This document shows, in pieces, positions 19,577 through 28,940 of a DNA stretch of 64,000 nucleotides. The DNA is taken from NCBI RefSeq assembly GCF_009939295.1, contig NZ_WVIC01000006.1, positions 1 through 64,000 of the forward strand, read 5' to 3'. The position numbers and the translations under genes were made by a program. The notes under the pieces are model-generated. The model was not told where the DNA came from. It was given only the letters and a program-made list of their open reading frames with translations, and did no database searches. The first letter of the stretch is position 1. The number at the start of each line of letters is the position of its first letter. Source of the DNA: Petrachloros mirabilis ULC683. GTDB lineage: Bacteria > Cyanobacteriota > Cyanobacteriia > Thermosynechococcales > Thermosynechococcaceae.

Positions 19577-19882
19577 TTAGAAGCTGCGAGAGAAGTTATT
19601 GTTGCGACGCCCGCCTCCACCAAAGGAGTTATTTCGGTCTTCACGAGGTCGGGCTTTGTTCACTTTCATGCCTCGACCCATCCAATCTGCCCCGTCGAGG
19701 GCATCAATGGCAGCTTGTTCTTCAGTTTCAGTGTTCATTTCCACAAAACCAAAACCACGCATACGCCCAGTTTCCCGATCTGTAGGCAGTTGGACGCGCT
19801 TCACCTCGCCATATTCTGCGAAAACAGCGCTGAGGTCGGCCTCAGTGACGTCATAGGAAAGATTGCCAACGTAAATAGACAT
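19577..19882 (-). CDS. rbp: RRM-type RNA-binding protein (cyanobacterial Rbp)
   Basis: 101 residues. A single RNA recognition motif (about 1-80) has RNP2 IYVGNL and RNP1 RGFGFVEM, followed by a short glycine- and asparagine-rich tail (FGGGGRRNNNF) as in the cold-inducible cyanobacterial Rbp group. These proteins bind mRNA, acting in cold acclimation and, for some, in placing photosynthesis mRNAs near the thylakoid. It has its own terminator and an upstream region of about 190 bp before a repeat element, long enough for a regulated 5' leader. Confidence 0.95.
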   Translation of the reverse strand: MSIYVGNLSYDVTEADLSAVFAEYGEVKRVQLPTDRETGRMRGFGFVEMNTETEEQAAIDALDGADWMGRGMKVNKARPREDRNNSFGGGGRRNNNFSRSF

Positions 19883-20068
19883 TTAATTTGGGTGCTCCAA
19901 AATCAACATGTGTAGAGAGAGAGATTTCGGAGAGAAGCCTGCCAATACAAAACGGAAAAACTCGTTACTGCTAGATACAAACACTACAACCGACTCTTTA
20001 TTCTCAAAATCTACCATAGCACCTCTCACCTGAGATGGGCTCGCTTCTGCCCTAGATGTGAAGAAAAA

Positions 20069-20176
20069 TATAGCGGTTTACAGATCAATGGAGCACATGG
20101 GGTGCAGGGGGCAGTGCCCCCTACGTGGGGGTTCCACCGCCACACCCCGTACCTCACTCAGGTGAGAACCGCCATA
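20069..20176 (+). mobile_element. 104-bp MITE-like element, copy 1, TA target duplication
   Basis: The element is 20071-20174, flanked by TA at 20069-20070 and 20175-20176. Its ends are inverted (TAGCGGTT and AACCGCCA). Inside are two strong hairpins (GGGGGCAGTGCCCCC and GTGGGGGTTCCACC). An inverted copy of the same 104-bp length lies at 29679-29782. TA duplications with short inverted repeats are typical of MITEs mobilised by IS630/Tc1-type transposases. It sits just downstream of the FHA gene stop and upstream of rbp. Confidence 0.82.
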
Positions 20177-20182
20177 ACATGC

Positions 20183-21193
20183 TCAGTTGTTGTGTTTCTG
20201 TCGCCTCTGGGGTGGGGGGGAAGACGGCATCTTCAGGAATGAGGTAATTTCGTCAGGGTCAGGTGCAGATGGTGGGTTGGGGTCTGCTGCGGGTTTGTCC
20301 ACCGCAGACAGTTGGTTTAGCAACTGATCAAGGGTTTTTAGGGTTGTGTGGAAGGTTTCAGGGTTTAAGGAACTGCTGATCAATTGCAAGACAGCATTAA
20401 ACCGCCCTTGAATCACCTGGGTTTGGGTTGAGAGGTGGTGGTGATCGAAGGCAGGAAGAAAGCACGAAATGCCTAGGGCGGCTACCTGTTTCTGCCAATC
20501 TAGGGATAGATGGGGGGTTTCTCGGTAGGTGAGTACGATTTGCATTCTGGGGAACTGCTGGCGGCACCAGAAGCAAAATTCAAGCAAACGTTGCTGAAAG
20601 ACTTCAGTGTCTAGCAGCAGCAGATTAGGCAGGTTGGCATTTTGAGGGCGAAGGTGGTGCAGCAGTTCTGTTTCACCCGTTTCCCAAATCACGCTGATCC
20701 CATGGGATAGGAAGAGTTCTTGCCAGATAATGCCCTGGGTGGCAGCTCCTTGCAAGGTTAAGATTTGCTTTTGGGGTTGGTGAGTGTCATTGCCAGCTTG
20801 GGTGACAATGCCACGTCGAAACAAAATTTCGGTGCTGCCAATGGTGATGCGATCGCCGTTCTGAAGCAGAGTGGGGGTGATGACAGGATGACCGTTGATC
20901 ATGGAACCATTGCGGCTCTGGAGATCGACGTAGCAGAAGTGGCGGTCAAAAACAGTTTCGATTTTGGCGTGATGACGTGAGGCGCAGGGGTCTGATAGAC
21001 AAATGGAGTTCATTTGACTGCGACCAACAGTCCACAGGGGTTGATCGACCAACTGAATTTGTTGAGTGCCTGTGTCAGACCGAATGATGAGTTTTGGGGG
21101 GTCAGGGGGAGTCACAGGAGGTGGATACCTAATGTGTGGAGTCAACGGAACACTAGCCCTTAGTGTGACCCTGAGACTGCCTCCGCCTGACAT
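20183..21193 (-). CDS. FHA-domain protein with receiver-like C-terminal region
   Basis: 336 residues. An FHA domain (about 45-130) is clear: WTVGRSQMNSICLSD, CASRHHAKIE, SRNGSMINGHPV and NGDRITIGS. FHA domains bind phosphothreonine peptides, linking to Ser/Thr kinases. Residues about 140-275 have alternating strands and helices like a degenerate receiver or GTPase-like sensor (LLLLDTEVFQQRLLEFCFWC) without an obvious phospho-acceptor site. The tail is proline-rich. The gene begins 7 bp after the WD40 gene stops, so the two are probably co-translated and may form a signalling scaffold. Confidence 0.85.
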   Translation of the reverse strand: MSGGGSLRVTLRASVPLTPHIRYPPPVTPPDPPKLIIRSDTGTQQIQLVDQPLWTVGRSQMNSICLSDPCASRHHAKIETVFDRHFCYVDLQSRNGSMINGHPVITPTLLQNGDRITIGSTEILFRRGIVTQAGNDTHQPQKQILTLQGAATQGIIWQELFLSHGISVIWETGETELLHHLRPQNANLPNLLLLDTEVFQQRLLEFCFWCRQQFPRMQIVLTYRETPHLSLDWQKQVAALGISCFLPAFDHHHLSTQTQVIQGRFNAVLQLISSSLNPETFHTTLKTLDQLLNQLSAVDKPAADPNPPSAPDPDEITSFLKMPSSPPPQRRQKHNN

Positions 21194-21200
21194 TAGCTAC

Positions 21201-22268
21201 CTAAATTGATCGCTGAGACCACAAAAGCAGTTCCCCTTGCTGGCCACCCGCCGCTAGATAGCCTCCACTGGGATGCCAGGCCAGGCACGAAAATCCTGCG
21301 GGTGCGCCTTGAAGTACGGCACTGAGGCGTTGGGCATGGGGCCACAGTCCGACCATGCCATCTTCTGCTGCTGAAGCCAGAAGCTGGGTGCGGGGCTGAA
21401 AGGCAATGCCATGAACCCAGGCCAGATGCCCTTCTAGAAGACGGCCATCCCAGCCCACATTGGGATCTGCACTCCGCTGCCATACAACAATGCCTTCGAC
21501 ACTAGCGGAGGCCAATGGGGGAGCCTGACCGGTGCTTGACGGCCTGCCCCAAGCCAAGTGCCGAATTTTGCCAGGGAATCCTTGCATGACCCAGGGATAG
21601 GGGCTAGGTTCTCGGTTGTGCCACTCCAGGACGGTGATGGTGCGATCCATGTTGCCAGAGGCTAAGTATTGCCCGTCAGCAGACCAGGCGAGGGCAACGC
21701 TGACGTTGGCCAGCTCGGCCACGTAGGGGTCGTCTTGCCAAGCCCGGCTGTCCCAAAGTTTGGCTCCTTGGTAACCCCCGGCCATCAGACGCTGCCCGTC
21801 TGGGTGCCAAGTGAGGCACAGCACCGAGGATGCTTCAAAGTCAAGGGTAGCAATCAGATCTTGCTGGGTGGCATCCCAAATTTGAATGTAGCGACCTAGG
21901 TTAAAGGCCAGCCAGTTATGTTGGGGATTCCAGGCCAGATGTTCAACCCAGTTGTGGGCAGGGAGGCTGTGGGTGGGGACGGCGGGGATGTCTCCAGTTG
22001 TGGGCAGATGCCACAGCCTTAAGCGGCCATCCTGACCCCCTGCGGCTAAAAAATTACCATCCTGGGAGAAGGCGATGCAGTCCATGGGCTGACCACTGGG
22101 TGGGTTCAAGACCTGGGGCTGGCCGTTGATGGGATAGAGTATGACTTCCCCAGTCGCAGAGGCGGCGGCTAATATGGGATCTCGGGGAGACCACGCGATC
22201 GCACCCACATAGTCAGAAAGCTGCTGCTGCCAAACCCGATCAAAAGCTGGACGAGAGTTTCTGTTCAC
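21201..22268 (-). CDS. WD40-repeat protein
   Basis: 355 residues with a GTG start. At least six WD40-type blades can be counted (for example WSPRDPILAAASATGEVILY, FSQDGNFLAAGGQDGRLRLW, WHPDGQRLMAGG, WSADGQYLASGN, FQPRTQLLASAAEDGMVGLW, WHPSGGYLAAGGQ), enough for one beta-propeller spanning the whole protein. No other domain is present. Propellers of this type are protein-binding platforms. It is 28 bp downstream of the COG0523 GTPase stop and 7 bp before the FHA gene, and may be part of the same transcript. Confidence 0.88.
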   Translation of the reverse strand: MNRNSRPAFDRVWQQQLSDYVGAIAWSPRDPILAAASATGEVILYPINGQPQVLNPPSGQPMDCIAFSQDGNFLAAGGQDGRLRLWHLPTTGDIPAVPTHSLPAHNWVEHLAWNPQHNWLAFNLGRYIQIWDATQQDLIATLDFEASSVLCLTWHPDGQRLMAGGYQGAKLWDSRAWQDDPYVAELANVSVALAWSADGQYLASGNMDRTITVLEWHNREPSPYPWVMQGFPGKIRHLAWGRPSSTGQAPPLASASVEGIVVWQRSADPNVGWDGRLLEGHLAWVHGIAFQPRTQLLASAAEDGMVGLWPHAQRLSAVLQGAPAGFSCLAWHPSGGYLAAGGQQGELLLWSQRSI

Positions 22269-22296
22269 GAATTTTATTCCAGACCAACGGCTTGCC

Positions 22297-23268
22297 CTAG
22301 ACTAAACAACGCCGAAAATCGTCTTTGAGCTGAGCTTCATTGAGATTGCGACCAATAAACACGAGTTGGTTGGTGCGAGAGTCTGTGGGTTTCCAGGTGC
22401 GATCGCGGCTGCCATCGAGCAACATATGCACCCCCTGAAACACATAGCGATGATCTTCGCCCTCAATATTGAGGATCCCCTTCATCCGGAAAATATTGGG
22501 TCCCTGGGTTTGCAATAGCACCCCCAGCCATTCATTCAAGCGCTGACCATTCACTGCACCGGTTTCCACAATGGCCACCGAGCTGACGGTTTGATCGTGC
22601 TCGTGGGTATCTTCTCCTAAAAAATTAGGATCAATTGCCAGCGCCCGCTTTAGGTCAAAGGCTCCCACCCCTAGCAAGACATCCATCTCCACCTCTGCAT
22701 TGCGGGTGCGATAGAGTTTGGCCATAGCATTCATCTTGCGGATGCGCTGCTCCAGTTCATCGAGTTCAGCAGGCGTAACCAGATCAACCTTGTTGAGTAA
22801 GATCACATCGGCAAAGGCAATTTGCTCCTGGGCTTCATCGGCCTCCCAATGCTGCCAGATATGACGGGCATCAACCACCGTCACCACTGCATCCAAATGG
22901 GTTTGAGACTGCACCTCTTCATCCATAAAAAAGGTTTGAATCACGGGAGCCGGATCCGCCAGCCCCGTGGTTTCAATCACCAGATGGTCGAACTTATCCC
23001 GTCGCCGCATCAGGCTGTTGATGATCCGAATTAAGTCGCCCCGCACCGTACAACAGATGCAGCCGTTGTTCATCTCAAAGATCTCTTCGTCGGCATCGAT
23101 GACGAGCTGGTTGTCAATGCCAACCTCGCCAAACTCATTGATAATGAGGGCGACTTTCTTGCCATGCTCATGGGTGAGAATGCGGTTGAGGAGGGTGGTT
23201 TTGCCTGCCCCCAAATAGCCAGTTAACACGGTTACGGGAACCCGATCTGGAATAGTTGCTGAAACCAT
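22297..23268 (-). CDS. COG0523 (CobW-type) metal-chaperone GTPase
   Basis: 323 residues from ATG 23268, chosen over a TTG 12 bp upstream because GGAG precedes it properly. It has Walker A GYLGAGKTTLL, the metal-binding CXCC motif in NNGCICCTVRGDL, Walker B-like ETTGLADP and the base-recognition NKVDL, then a CobW C-terminal domain with VFQGVHML. COG0523 GTPases insert or traffic metals, most often Zn in Zur-regulated members. A Zur-like operator sits 23 bp upstream, so a role under zinc limitation is likely; a cobalamin role is less likely, as no cob genes are near. Confidence 0.9.
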   Translation of the reverse strand: MVSATIPDRVPVTVLTGYLGAGKTTLLNRILTHEHGKKVALIINEFGEVGIDNQLVIDADEEIFEMNNGCICCTVRGDLIRIINSLMRRRDKFDHLVIETTGLADPAPVIQTFFMDEEVQSQTHLDAVVTVVDARHIWQHWEADEAQEQIAFADVILLNKVDLVTPAELDELEQRIRKMNAMAKLYRTRNAEVEMDVLLGVGAFDLKRALAIDPNFLGEDTHEHDQTVSSVAIVETGAVNGQRLNEWLGVLLQTQGPNIFRMKGILNIEGEDHRYVFQGVHMLLDGSRDRTWKPTDSRTNQLVFIGRNLNEAQLKDDFRRCLV

Positions 23269-23291
23269 AACCAACTCCAATTAAGGCTGGG

Positions 23292-23306
23292 TGATAATCA
23301 TTATCA
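23292..23306 (-). promoter_or_regulatory. Zur-type operator upstream of the COG0523 gene
   Basis: TGATAATCATTATCA is a perfect 7-1-7 inverted repeat 23 bp before the chosen start codon. It has the form of the cyanobacterial Zur box (TGATAAT-N-ATTATCA as I recall it) and is close to the Fur box. Its position should block transcription when zinc is sufficient. Zur is preferred over Fur because COG0523 genes are classical Zur targets. Confidence 0.75.
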
Positions 23307-23348
23307 AAAATTATACCGAACTTCTCAAGCCTGCTGCGCCGGAGACTC

Positions 23349-24494
23349 TCAAGAGGCAGCCAGATCCAGCTCAGTCCATTGCACCGTAGACAATTCCGAA
23401 GTGGCAAGGCGATCCAGCCACCCTTCCAAGTAGTGCTGATTGGCTAGTTGTTCTTGTGGATCTTGAGTATTGAGGGGATGGGGCGCTAGGCCGACAATGG
23501 CTGCTGTCGTCACACAAAACATCGATTTCTGAAAGGATTGACAAATTTTTACCCGCAGATCAGATTCTCCCCGTTGGGTTTTCTGATAGAACTGGTGCAG
23601 ATAGTCGGGCAGAAAATGGCGCATATCTTGCATCAATAGTGTGGGAGGAATACCCGCCCCACCCACAGGAATAGGATCGGCATAAAGCGCTCCATATTGG
23701 AAGCTCGCTTGATCCGCAGAGATTTCATGGGCTTGGGCATTGTAGGAAACGGTTCCCAAAAAGGGTGTTCCCCGAAAAAAGACACTTTCCACATAGGGAA
23801 TAGCAGTATCAGGCAGGAAGGTTAACCCGGCAGATTGGGGAATTAAGTCATAGATCTGCTGATCGAGGGTGACAGCATAGGTGATGGGCTGATTGGCAGC
23901 GGCCACTAGGCCAGCTTGAATGTAGTCAACCACTTGGGGGATGGTGGTGATTTTGCCCTGGTCATAGGCATCGCTGAGGGTTAAAAAGATGTCACTCATC
24001 ACCCGCCAAAACTGTCCCAGGGCACTGTAGTAGGCTAATTGGCGCACCTGCTCTAGCAGGAACTCAGACGAAAGCAGGTTCAGCCCTTGAACCAACCAGT
24101 TGCCTTTGGTTTTGGCTTGCATGGCTTTTTCAGCCAAGGCTACAAATTCAGCAGAATCTAAATAATGATCCAGTCCACCCCCTCCATGCCACAGCATGGT
24201 TTTCATGCAGTATTCGGCATACTCAAAATTAATGCGGTCGTGCCACAAATGTCGCCCTAACTTTTTCAGAGAAACATCCCCATTAAAGTATTTAAAGAAG
24301 GGAAATAGAACCAAAAACTGATGATCCGCGACATAAACTAGGTTAGTAGAATAGGCATCCAAGACAACACCGTAACTTTTGAGAATACCCACCACTTCCA
24401 GCAGGTTGTTAGGGGTGTCGGGTAGGAGTGCTTGCCCTTGCAAGAGGCGCTGAATATAGGCGTTGAGGGGATACTCAGTAGTGGGAGTAAGCAT
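23349..24494 (-). CDS. cupB: CO2 hydration protein of the NDH-1MS complex (CupB/ChpX type)
   Basis: 381 residues. It starts 14 bp after ndhD stops. The family is recognised by SYGVVLDAYSTNLVYVADHQFLVLFPFFKYFNG (residues about 43-75) split here as the YSTNLVYVADHQFL and FFKYFNGD motifs, plus the Trp/His-rich RHLWHDR and LWHGGGGLDHYL. CupA/CupB proteins sit on specialised NDH-1 complexes and hydrate CO2 to bicarbonate on the cytoplasmic side of the thylakoid. The length (381, against about 440 for CupA) and the absence of cupS favour the constitutive low-affinity CupB form. Confidence 0.9.
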   Translation of the reverse strand: MLTPTTEYPLNAYIQRLLQGQALLPDTPNNLLEVVGILKSYGVVLDAYSTNLVYVADHQFLVLFPFFKYFNGDVSLKKLGRHLWHDRINFEYAEYCMKTMLWHGGGGLDHYLDSAEFVALAEKAMQAKTKGNWLVQGLNLLSSEFLLEQVRQLAYYSALGQFWRVMSDIFLTLSDAYDQGKITTIPQVVDYIQAGLVAAANQPITYAVTLDQQIYDLIPQSAGLTFLPDTAIPYVESVFFRGTPFLGTVSYNAQAHEISADQASFQYGALYADPIPVGGAGIPPTLLMQDMRHFLPDYLHQFYQKTQRGESDLRVKICQSFQKSMFCVTTAAIVGLAPHPLNTQDPQEQLANQHYLEGWLDRLATSELSTVQWTELDLAAS

Positions 24495-24508
24495 GGCGGC
24501 AAATCAGA

Positions 24509-26047
24509 CTAAATGGCGGGAACTCTAGGCAAGATAGGAGCTGTGGGCTTATCGACTTCAGCCACCAAGGCTGGAGACGAAATTAAAGCAGTGGTCGATG
24601 ATTCACTCCAACGTAAAACCCAGTGAGGTTGGAGGCCAAAGACCACAATCAAGATGGCCAGCAAGAGGGCAGGGGCGCGATCGCGCCATTCCACCGTCGG
24701 CAAAACAAATAAGCTAGAGGGCATCTGTGCCGGTATGGGCACCTGCAATCGACCAAAGAAGACCTTGTTGACCAGCAGCAAAAAGTACACCGATGTCAGC
24801 CCTGTTCCCACCATGCACAGCAAAGTTTGAGTCGGAAAGATCGGAAAACTGCCCCGAAAAACAATAAATTCCGAAATAAACCCAATCATCCCCGGCATTC
24901 CAGCACTGGCCATCACCCCCCAAATCATCAGCGTACCAATCAGGGGCAGCCCCCGCTCAGGATTCAATAACCCCCGCAGCACCTCCAAGTCACGACTCCC
25001 CGTTTTGCTGTAGACCACACCCACCAAGACAAATAGCAAACCTGAGATCAGACCATGGCTGACCATTTGAAACACAGCGCCCAGCAAACTCAGCGGCGTA
25101 TTGGCAGCACAGGCCAGCAAAATAAACCCCATGTGGCCAATGGAGCTGTACGCCACCATTTTTTTCATATCCTTTTGGGCAATGGCCGTACAGGAGCCAT
25201 AGATGACGCTAATCACCGCCCAAGTGGCCAGCCAAGGCGCAAACAGCGCCCAAGCGTCAGGCAGTAGCCCCAGACCAAAACGCAGGAGTCCGTAGGTTCC
25301 CAACTTCAATAGCACCCCAGCCAGCAGCACCGAAATTGGCGTTGACGCCTCCACATGCGCATCCGGGAGCCAGGTATGGAACGGCACCAGAGGAATTTTG
25401 ATACCAAACCCCACCAACAGAGCCCCCATAATCAGAGCTTGTTGGGTCAAGGGCAAGTGTTGATGCTGGAGCAGATCATAGTTAAAGCTGCTGACACCCG
25501 TCAGCCAAGCCAGAGCCAAAAACGCCCCCAAAATCAAAATGCCAGAGATAGCTGTGTAAATTAAAAACTTAGTCGCCGCATAGCCCCGCCGCGAGCCACC
25601 CCAAATGGCAATCAGCAGATAGAGGGGAATCAGCTCCACCTCGTAAAAAATAAAAAATAACAGCAGGTTATGGGCCAGGAAGGCTCCTGTGACCCCAGCA
25701 TTGATGATCAATAACAGGCAAAAGTATAGGCGCGGACGGGGAACATCAAGGCGCGTGCAGTAAACCGCCACCCAAGTCAGCAGCGCATTGAGAGCCACCA
25801 AAGGCAGTGAGAGACCATCTAAACTGAGTCGATAGGTTAACCCCAGGCGGTCAATCCAAGCATGACTCTCGGCAAACTGAGGCAAAATGCTGATCGGGTC
25901 AAATTGAAAGACCAACAGCATCGTGATCCCGAACGTCAAGCCAATGGCCACCAAACTGAGATTGCGTGGCCCAGCCACATGCTGAGGGGGACACAAGCAA
26001 ACCAATATCGCAGTCAGAATGGGAATCCAAATTAAGAGACTGAGCAT
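24509..26047 (-). CDS. ndhD4: NDH-1 subunit NdhD (CO2-uptake type, NdhD4-like)
   Basis: 512 residues, very hydrophobic, with about 14 predicted membrane helices and the antiporter-like core of complex I subunits (Lys/Glu in the helix around FYEVELIPLYLLI and GFGIKIPLVPFHTWLPDAHVEA). It pumps protons in the membrane arm of the NDH-1MS complex. It lies 16 bp after ndhF and 14 bp before cupB, so it belongs to the CO2-uptake complex rather than respiratory NDH-1L. Designation as D4 rests on the CupB call. Confidence 0.92.
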   Translation of the reverse strand: MLSLLIWIPILTAILVCLCPPQHVAGPRNLSLVAIGLTFGITMLLVFQFDPISILPQFAESHAWIDRLGLTYRLSLDGLSLPLVALNALLTWVAVYCTRLDVPRPRLYFCLLLIINAGVTGAFLAHNLLLFFIFYEVELIPLYLLIAIWGGSRRGYAATKFLIYTAISGILILGAFLALAWLTGVSSFNYDLLQHQHLPLTQQALIMGALLVGFGIKIPLVPFHTWLPDAHVEASTPISVLLAGVLLKLGTYGLLRFGLGLLPDAWALFAPWLATWAVISVIYGSCTAIAQKDMKKMVAYSSIGHMGFILLACAANTPLSLLGAVFQMVSHGLISGLLFVLVGVVYSKTGSRDLEVLRGLLNPERGLPLIGTLMIWGVMASAGMPGMIGFISEFIVFRGSFPIFPTQTLLCMVGTGLTSVYFLLLVNKVFFGRLQVPIPAQMPSSLFVLPTVEWRDRAPALLLAILIVVFGLQPHWVLRWSESSTTALISSPALVAEVDKPTAPILPRVPAI

Positions 26048-26063
26048 GTTGTTTTTGTGTCCC

Positions 26064-27899
26064 TTACCACAACGACCAAGTTAAAAACACCCCAATCGCC
26101 CCAACGCTGATCAAGATAGTTAATAAGTAAAACTGGGACTGTCCGGAAATGCTATACCGTAGACCTTCGCCGGCCATCAAGGAGGCAAACCCCACTAAGT
26201 TCACTACCCCATCGACGATATAGCGATCAAACCAAGCACTGGCCTTGGCCGCCGCAGAGACCGCAGCCACAACCGTAAAGCGATAGAGCTGATCCACATA
26301 AAAGTCATAGGCCAACAAGTTTCTAAACGCCTTGGGTACAGGATAAAAGCCAGTGTCTCCACTGCGATTCAGCTTCAGCCCTGCGCCAATGGCGCAGCCC
26401 ACCAGCCCCGAAATCACCAGCACTGCCACAGCCTCTTGATTGAGGTAAGTCCAACCCGGCAACAGAGAAAGACGTTGCATCATCAACGGCAGCAGCACGG
26501 TAATCACAGCCAGCGAAACCATCGGAACTGCCATCAACCAGGGCACCTCGGGTGCCCGTCGCGCCTTGGCATGAGGCGAACCTAAGAAAACCAAGCGAAA
26601 CACTCGTACCAAATTGATAGCGGTGAGCCCATTGACTAAAACAATGACCCCAGTCACCCATTGATGCTCATACCAGAAACTACTGAGCCCCTCTCGCATG
26701 GCCCAAAATCCTCCCAGGGGTAATAGGCCAATCAACCCTGCCCCACCAATCACAAAGGCCAGCATGGAAGCAGGCATTTTGCGTCCCAAACCACCCATTT
26801 CGGTCAGATCTTGACTGTTGGTGTTGAGCGTAACCCCACCCGCACTCATAAACAGCAATGCCTTGGAAATGCCATGGGCAAACAGAATTAACAGGGCAAA
26901 CCCCGACCACTGAAACCCAACCGCAATAAAAACTAATCCCAAATAGGCACTAGTGGAATGGGCAAGCGCTCGCTTTAAGTCGATCTGGGCTATGGACACC
27001 AAAGAGGCTCCAATGGCAGTCACCGTGCCCAACCCCACCAAGGTGGCCGATGCCACCGGAGACACAATTAAAATGGGCTGTAACTTAATCAGCACATAGG
27101 CTCCTGCTGACACCACAATAGAATTTCGCAAGATTGACGCCGGTGAGGGGCCTTCCATCGCTTCATCCAGCCAGAGGTGCAAGGGAAATTGGGCACATTT
27201 TCCCGTGGGTCCTGCAATTAGAGCCAAGCCCAGTAGGGTTGCCACCGTGGGCGATAAGCTGGCCGTCTCAGTCCACACATACAAGTCTGGAAAGTTCAAG
27301 CTGCCTGCTAGAACCGAGAGAGACAAAACCCCCATCAGGAGCAGCACATCTCCGACCCGTTTGGTTAAAAAAGCATCCCGTGCCGCCGTGACCACTAAAG
27401 ACTGGGCATACCAAAACCCCACCAGTAGATAGGTCGATAACGTCAACATCTCCAGGAGCGCATAGGTGAGAAACAAAGAATCGCTAATGGCAATGCCCCC
27501 CAAGGCTGCTTCAAAAAAGCCCATTAAGGCAAAAAATCGTGCTAAGGCCCAATCTTTCTCCAGATAGCCCAGGGCATAAACTTGAGCCAGCAAGCTCAAA
27601 AGGGTGACCAGCTCCATCGCGCCGACGCTCACTGAGGACAGTTTGATCGCGAAGGTAAAGTCTAAGTCTGCCACGGTAAGCCAATGCCACAGAACCTCCT
27701 GGGCTTCTAGATTCAAGGTTTGTACAAAGGCAAAAAAGCCATGCAGCAATCCCAGGGAGGTCATAAAGAGATTGAAGTAAGCGGCTGGGCGTGGCCCACT
27801 TCGTTGCAGCAGACCTATTGACCAAGGCAAGGTCAAAATGGCACCCAACAGCCCATAGAGGGGAACCCAATAGGTGGTCTGGAGGAGAAACTGATTCAT
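26064..27899 (-). CDS. ndhF4: NDH-1 subunit NdhF (CO2-uptake type, NdhF4-like)
   Basis: 611 residues from ATG 27899 (an in-frame start 15 bp earlier is weaker). It is a polytopic membrane protein with the NuoL-type core (SDSLFLTYALLEMLTLSTYLL; GPTGKCAQFPLHLWLDEAMEGP; AHSTSAYLG). The shortened C-terminus is usual for the NdhF3/F4 forms of the CO2-uptake complexes. It is first of the ndhF-ndhD-cupB operon on the minus strand, and the promoter is in the 627-bp divergent region shared with ccmK. Confidence 0.92.
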   Translation of the reverse strand: MNQFLLQTTYWVPLYGLLGAILTLPWSIGLLQRSGPRPAAYFNLFMTSLGLLHGFFAFVQTLNLEAQEVLWHWLTVADLDFTFAIKLSSVSVGAMELVTLLSLLAQVYALGYLEKDWALARFFALMGFFEAALGGIAISDSLFLTYALLEMLTLSTYLLVGFWYAQSLVVTAARDAFLTKRVGDVLLLMGVLSLSVLAGSLNFPDLYVWTETASLSPTVATLLGLALIAGPTGKCAQFPLHLWLDEAMEGPSPASILRNSIVVSAGAYVLIKLQPILIVSPVASATLVGLGTVTAIGASLVSIAQIDLKRALAHSTSAYLGLVFIAVGFQWSGFALLILFAHGISKALLFMSAGGVTLNTNSQDLTEMGGLGRKMPASMLAFVIGGAGLIGLLPLGGFWAMREGLSSFWYEHQWVTGVIVLVNGLTAINLVRVFRLVFLGSPHAKARRAPEVPWLMAVPMVSLAVITVLLPLMMQRLSLLPGWTYLNQEAVAVLVISGLVGCAIGAGLKLNRSGDTGFYPVPKAFRNLLAYDFYVDQLYRFTVVAAVSAAAKASAWFDRYIVDGVVNLVGFASLMAGEGLRYSISGQSQFYLLTILISVGAIGVFLTWSLW

Positions 27900-28526
27900 G
27901 AATACCGCTATCAATAAGATTCGTTATTGCTGAGGGCAAATTGAGATTGCCGAGTTGTCTATGCTAAGACGCCTCTCCAGTTGTGGGGCAGATGCCATGC
28001 CCTAAGGGGGTTAATACCCAGTTGGGATCCCCTGGTGAGATGGGGTGAAATTGGCGATCGCAGCTTAACGGCGAAGCTCAGGTGTGACTATCAGAATACC
28101 GCGTGAACTACCCCTCATCATTGCTAGGCAATAGATGAGTGGCTCCCAACTCCAACGGGATCCACTATTTCGGCTCTACAGACTAGATTGGGGGGTAGAG
28201 ATAGATTTGAGTCCCCAAAGAAGTACGATGACTAAAGCCCCCAAGCGCAGAATGGATGGGTCAAATAAGCCGAAGGATAAGCCACAGCATCCTGACTGTT
28301 ACAGGGGCCACAGTCTGGCTATGAAATAAGTTTTTGCTATAGATGGGTTTTATTATTATAATTGAGGATTATATTGCGGTTTGTACCCAACAAACCTATG
28401 CTATTACTCAGTGAGGCTGGCTTTCCTCGTTTCAAAAAGGTCAATTGCTAATCAAAAAATGACTTTTGTTGCTATTGAAAAGGGCCAGTCTTGATAGTTA
28501 ATTCTACTCATTAATGGAGATTCACT
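27900..28526. promoter_or_regulatory. Divergent control region between ndhF4-ndhD4-cupB and ccm operon
   Basis: 627 bp with no convincing gene. It holds one HIP1 octamer (28054-28061), a strong hairpin at 28114-28139 (CTCATC-ATTGC stem, 3-base loop, one bulged A), and an AT-rich tract at about 28325-28380 that could contain the ccmK promoter. The ccmK start is preceded by GGAG. A LysR-type regulator (CcmR/CmpR) could act here, but I see no operator I would defend. Confidence 0.55.
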
Positions 28527-28835
28527 ATGCCCATTGCGGTTGGGATGATTGAAACCAAAGGTTTTCCTGCTGTTGTAGAGGCAGCTGATGCCATGGTTAA
28601 AGCAGCGCGAGTGACCCTAGTGGGGTACGAAAAAATTGGGAGTGGCCGAGTGACCGTAATTGTGCGCGGTGATGTCTCCGAGGTGCAAGCTTCTGTGGCG
28701 GCTGGAACTGAGTCTGTTCGTCGGGTCAATGGCGGTGAAGTGCTCTCAACCCACATTATTGCCCGTCCCCATGAGAACCTTGAGTATGTGTTGCCCATGA
28801 GCTACACCGAAGCCGTTGAGCAATTCCGCACCTGA
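28527..28835 (+). CDS. ccmK2: Beta-carboxysome shell hexamer protein CcmK2
   Basis: 102 residues, a single BMC (Pfam00936) domain: [23 protein letters not shown] reads as the first strand-helix unit, and the pore loop is KIGSGR. Six copies form a hexagonal tile of the carboxysome facet; the pore admits bicarbonate and RuBP. First gene of the ccm operon. Its central DNA (about 28620-28700) is nearly identical to the next gene. Named CcmK2 by position and length relative to Synechocystis. Confidence 0.93.
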   Translation: MPIAVGMIETKGFPAVVEAADAMVKAARVTLVGYEKIGSGRVTVIVRGDVSEVQASVAAGTESVRRVNGGEVLSTHIIARPHENLEYVLPMSYTEAVEQFRT

Positions 28836-28940
28836 GGTTGAGGTGGGATGCCAGCGGTTCCTTGCCGAGGACGTTGAGGCATCCCCTCAGGTCTTCGGTA
28901 TCCAGTTTTCAGCATCACAATATGTTTAGGGAGTTATTAG

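Noticed and set aside
28135-28329. 64-residue frame between ndhF4 and ccmK2
   Set aside because: Low-complexity basic sequence without a ribosome binding site; treated as non-coding control region.
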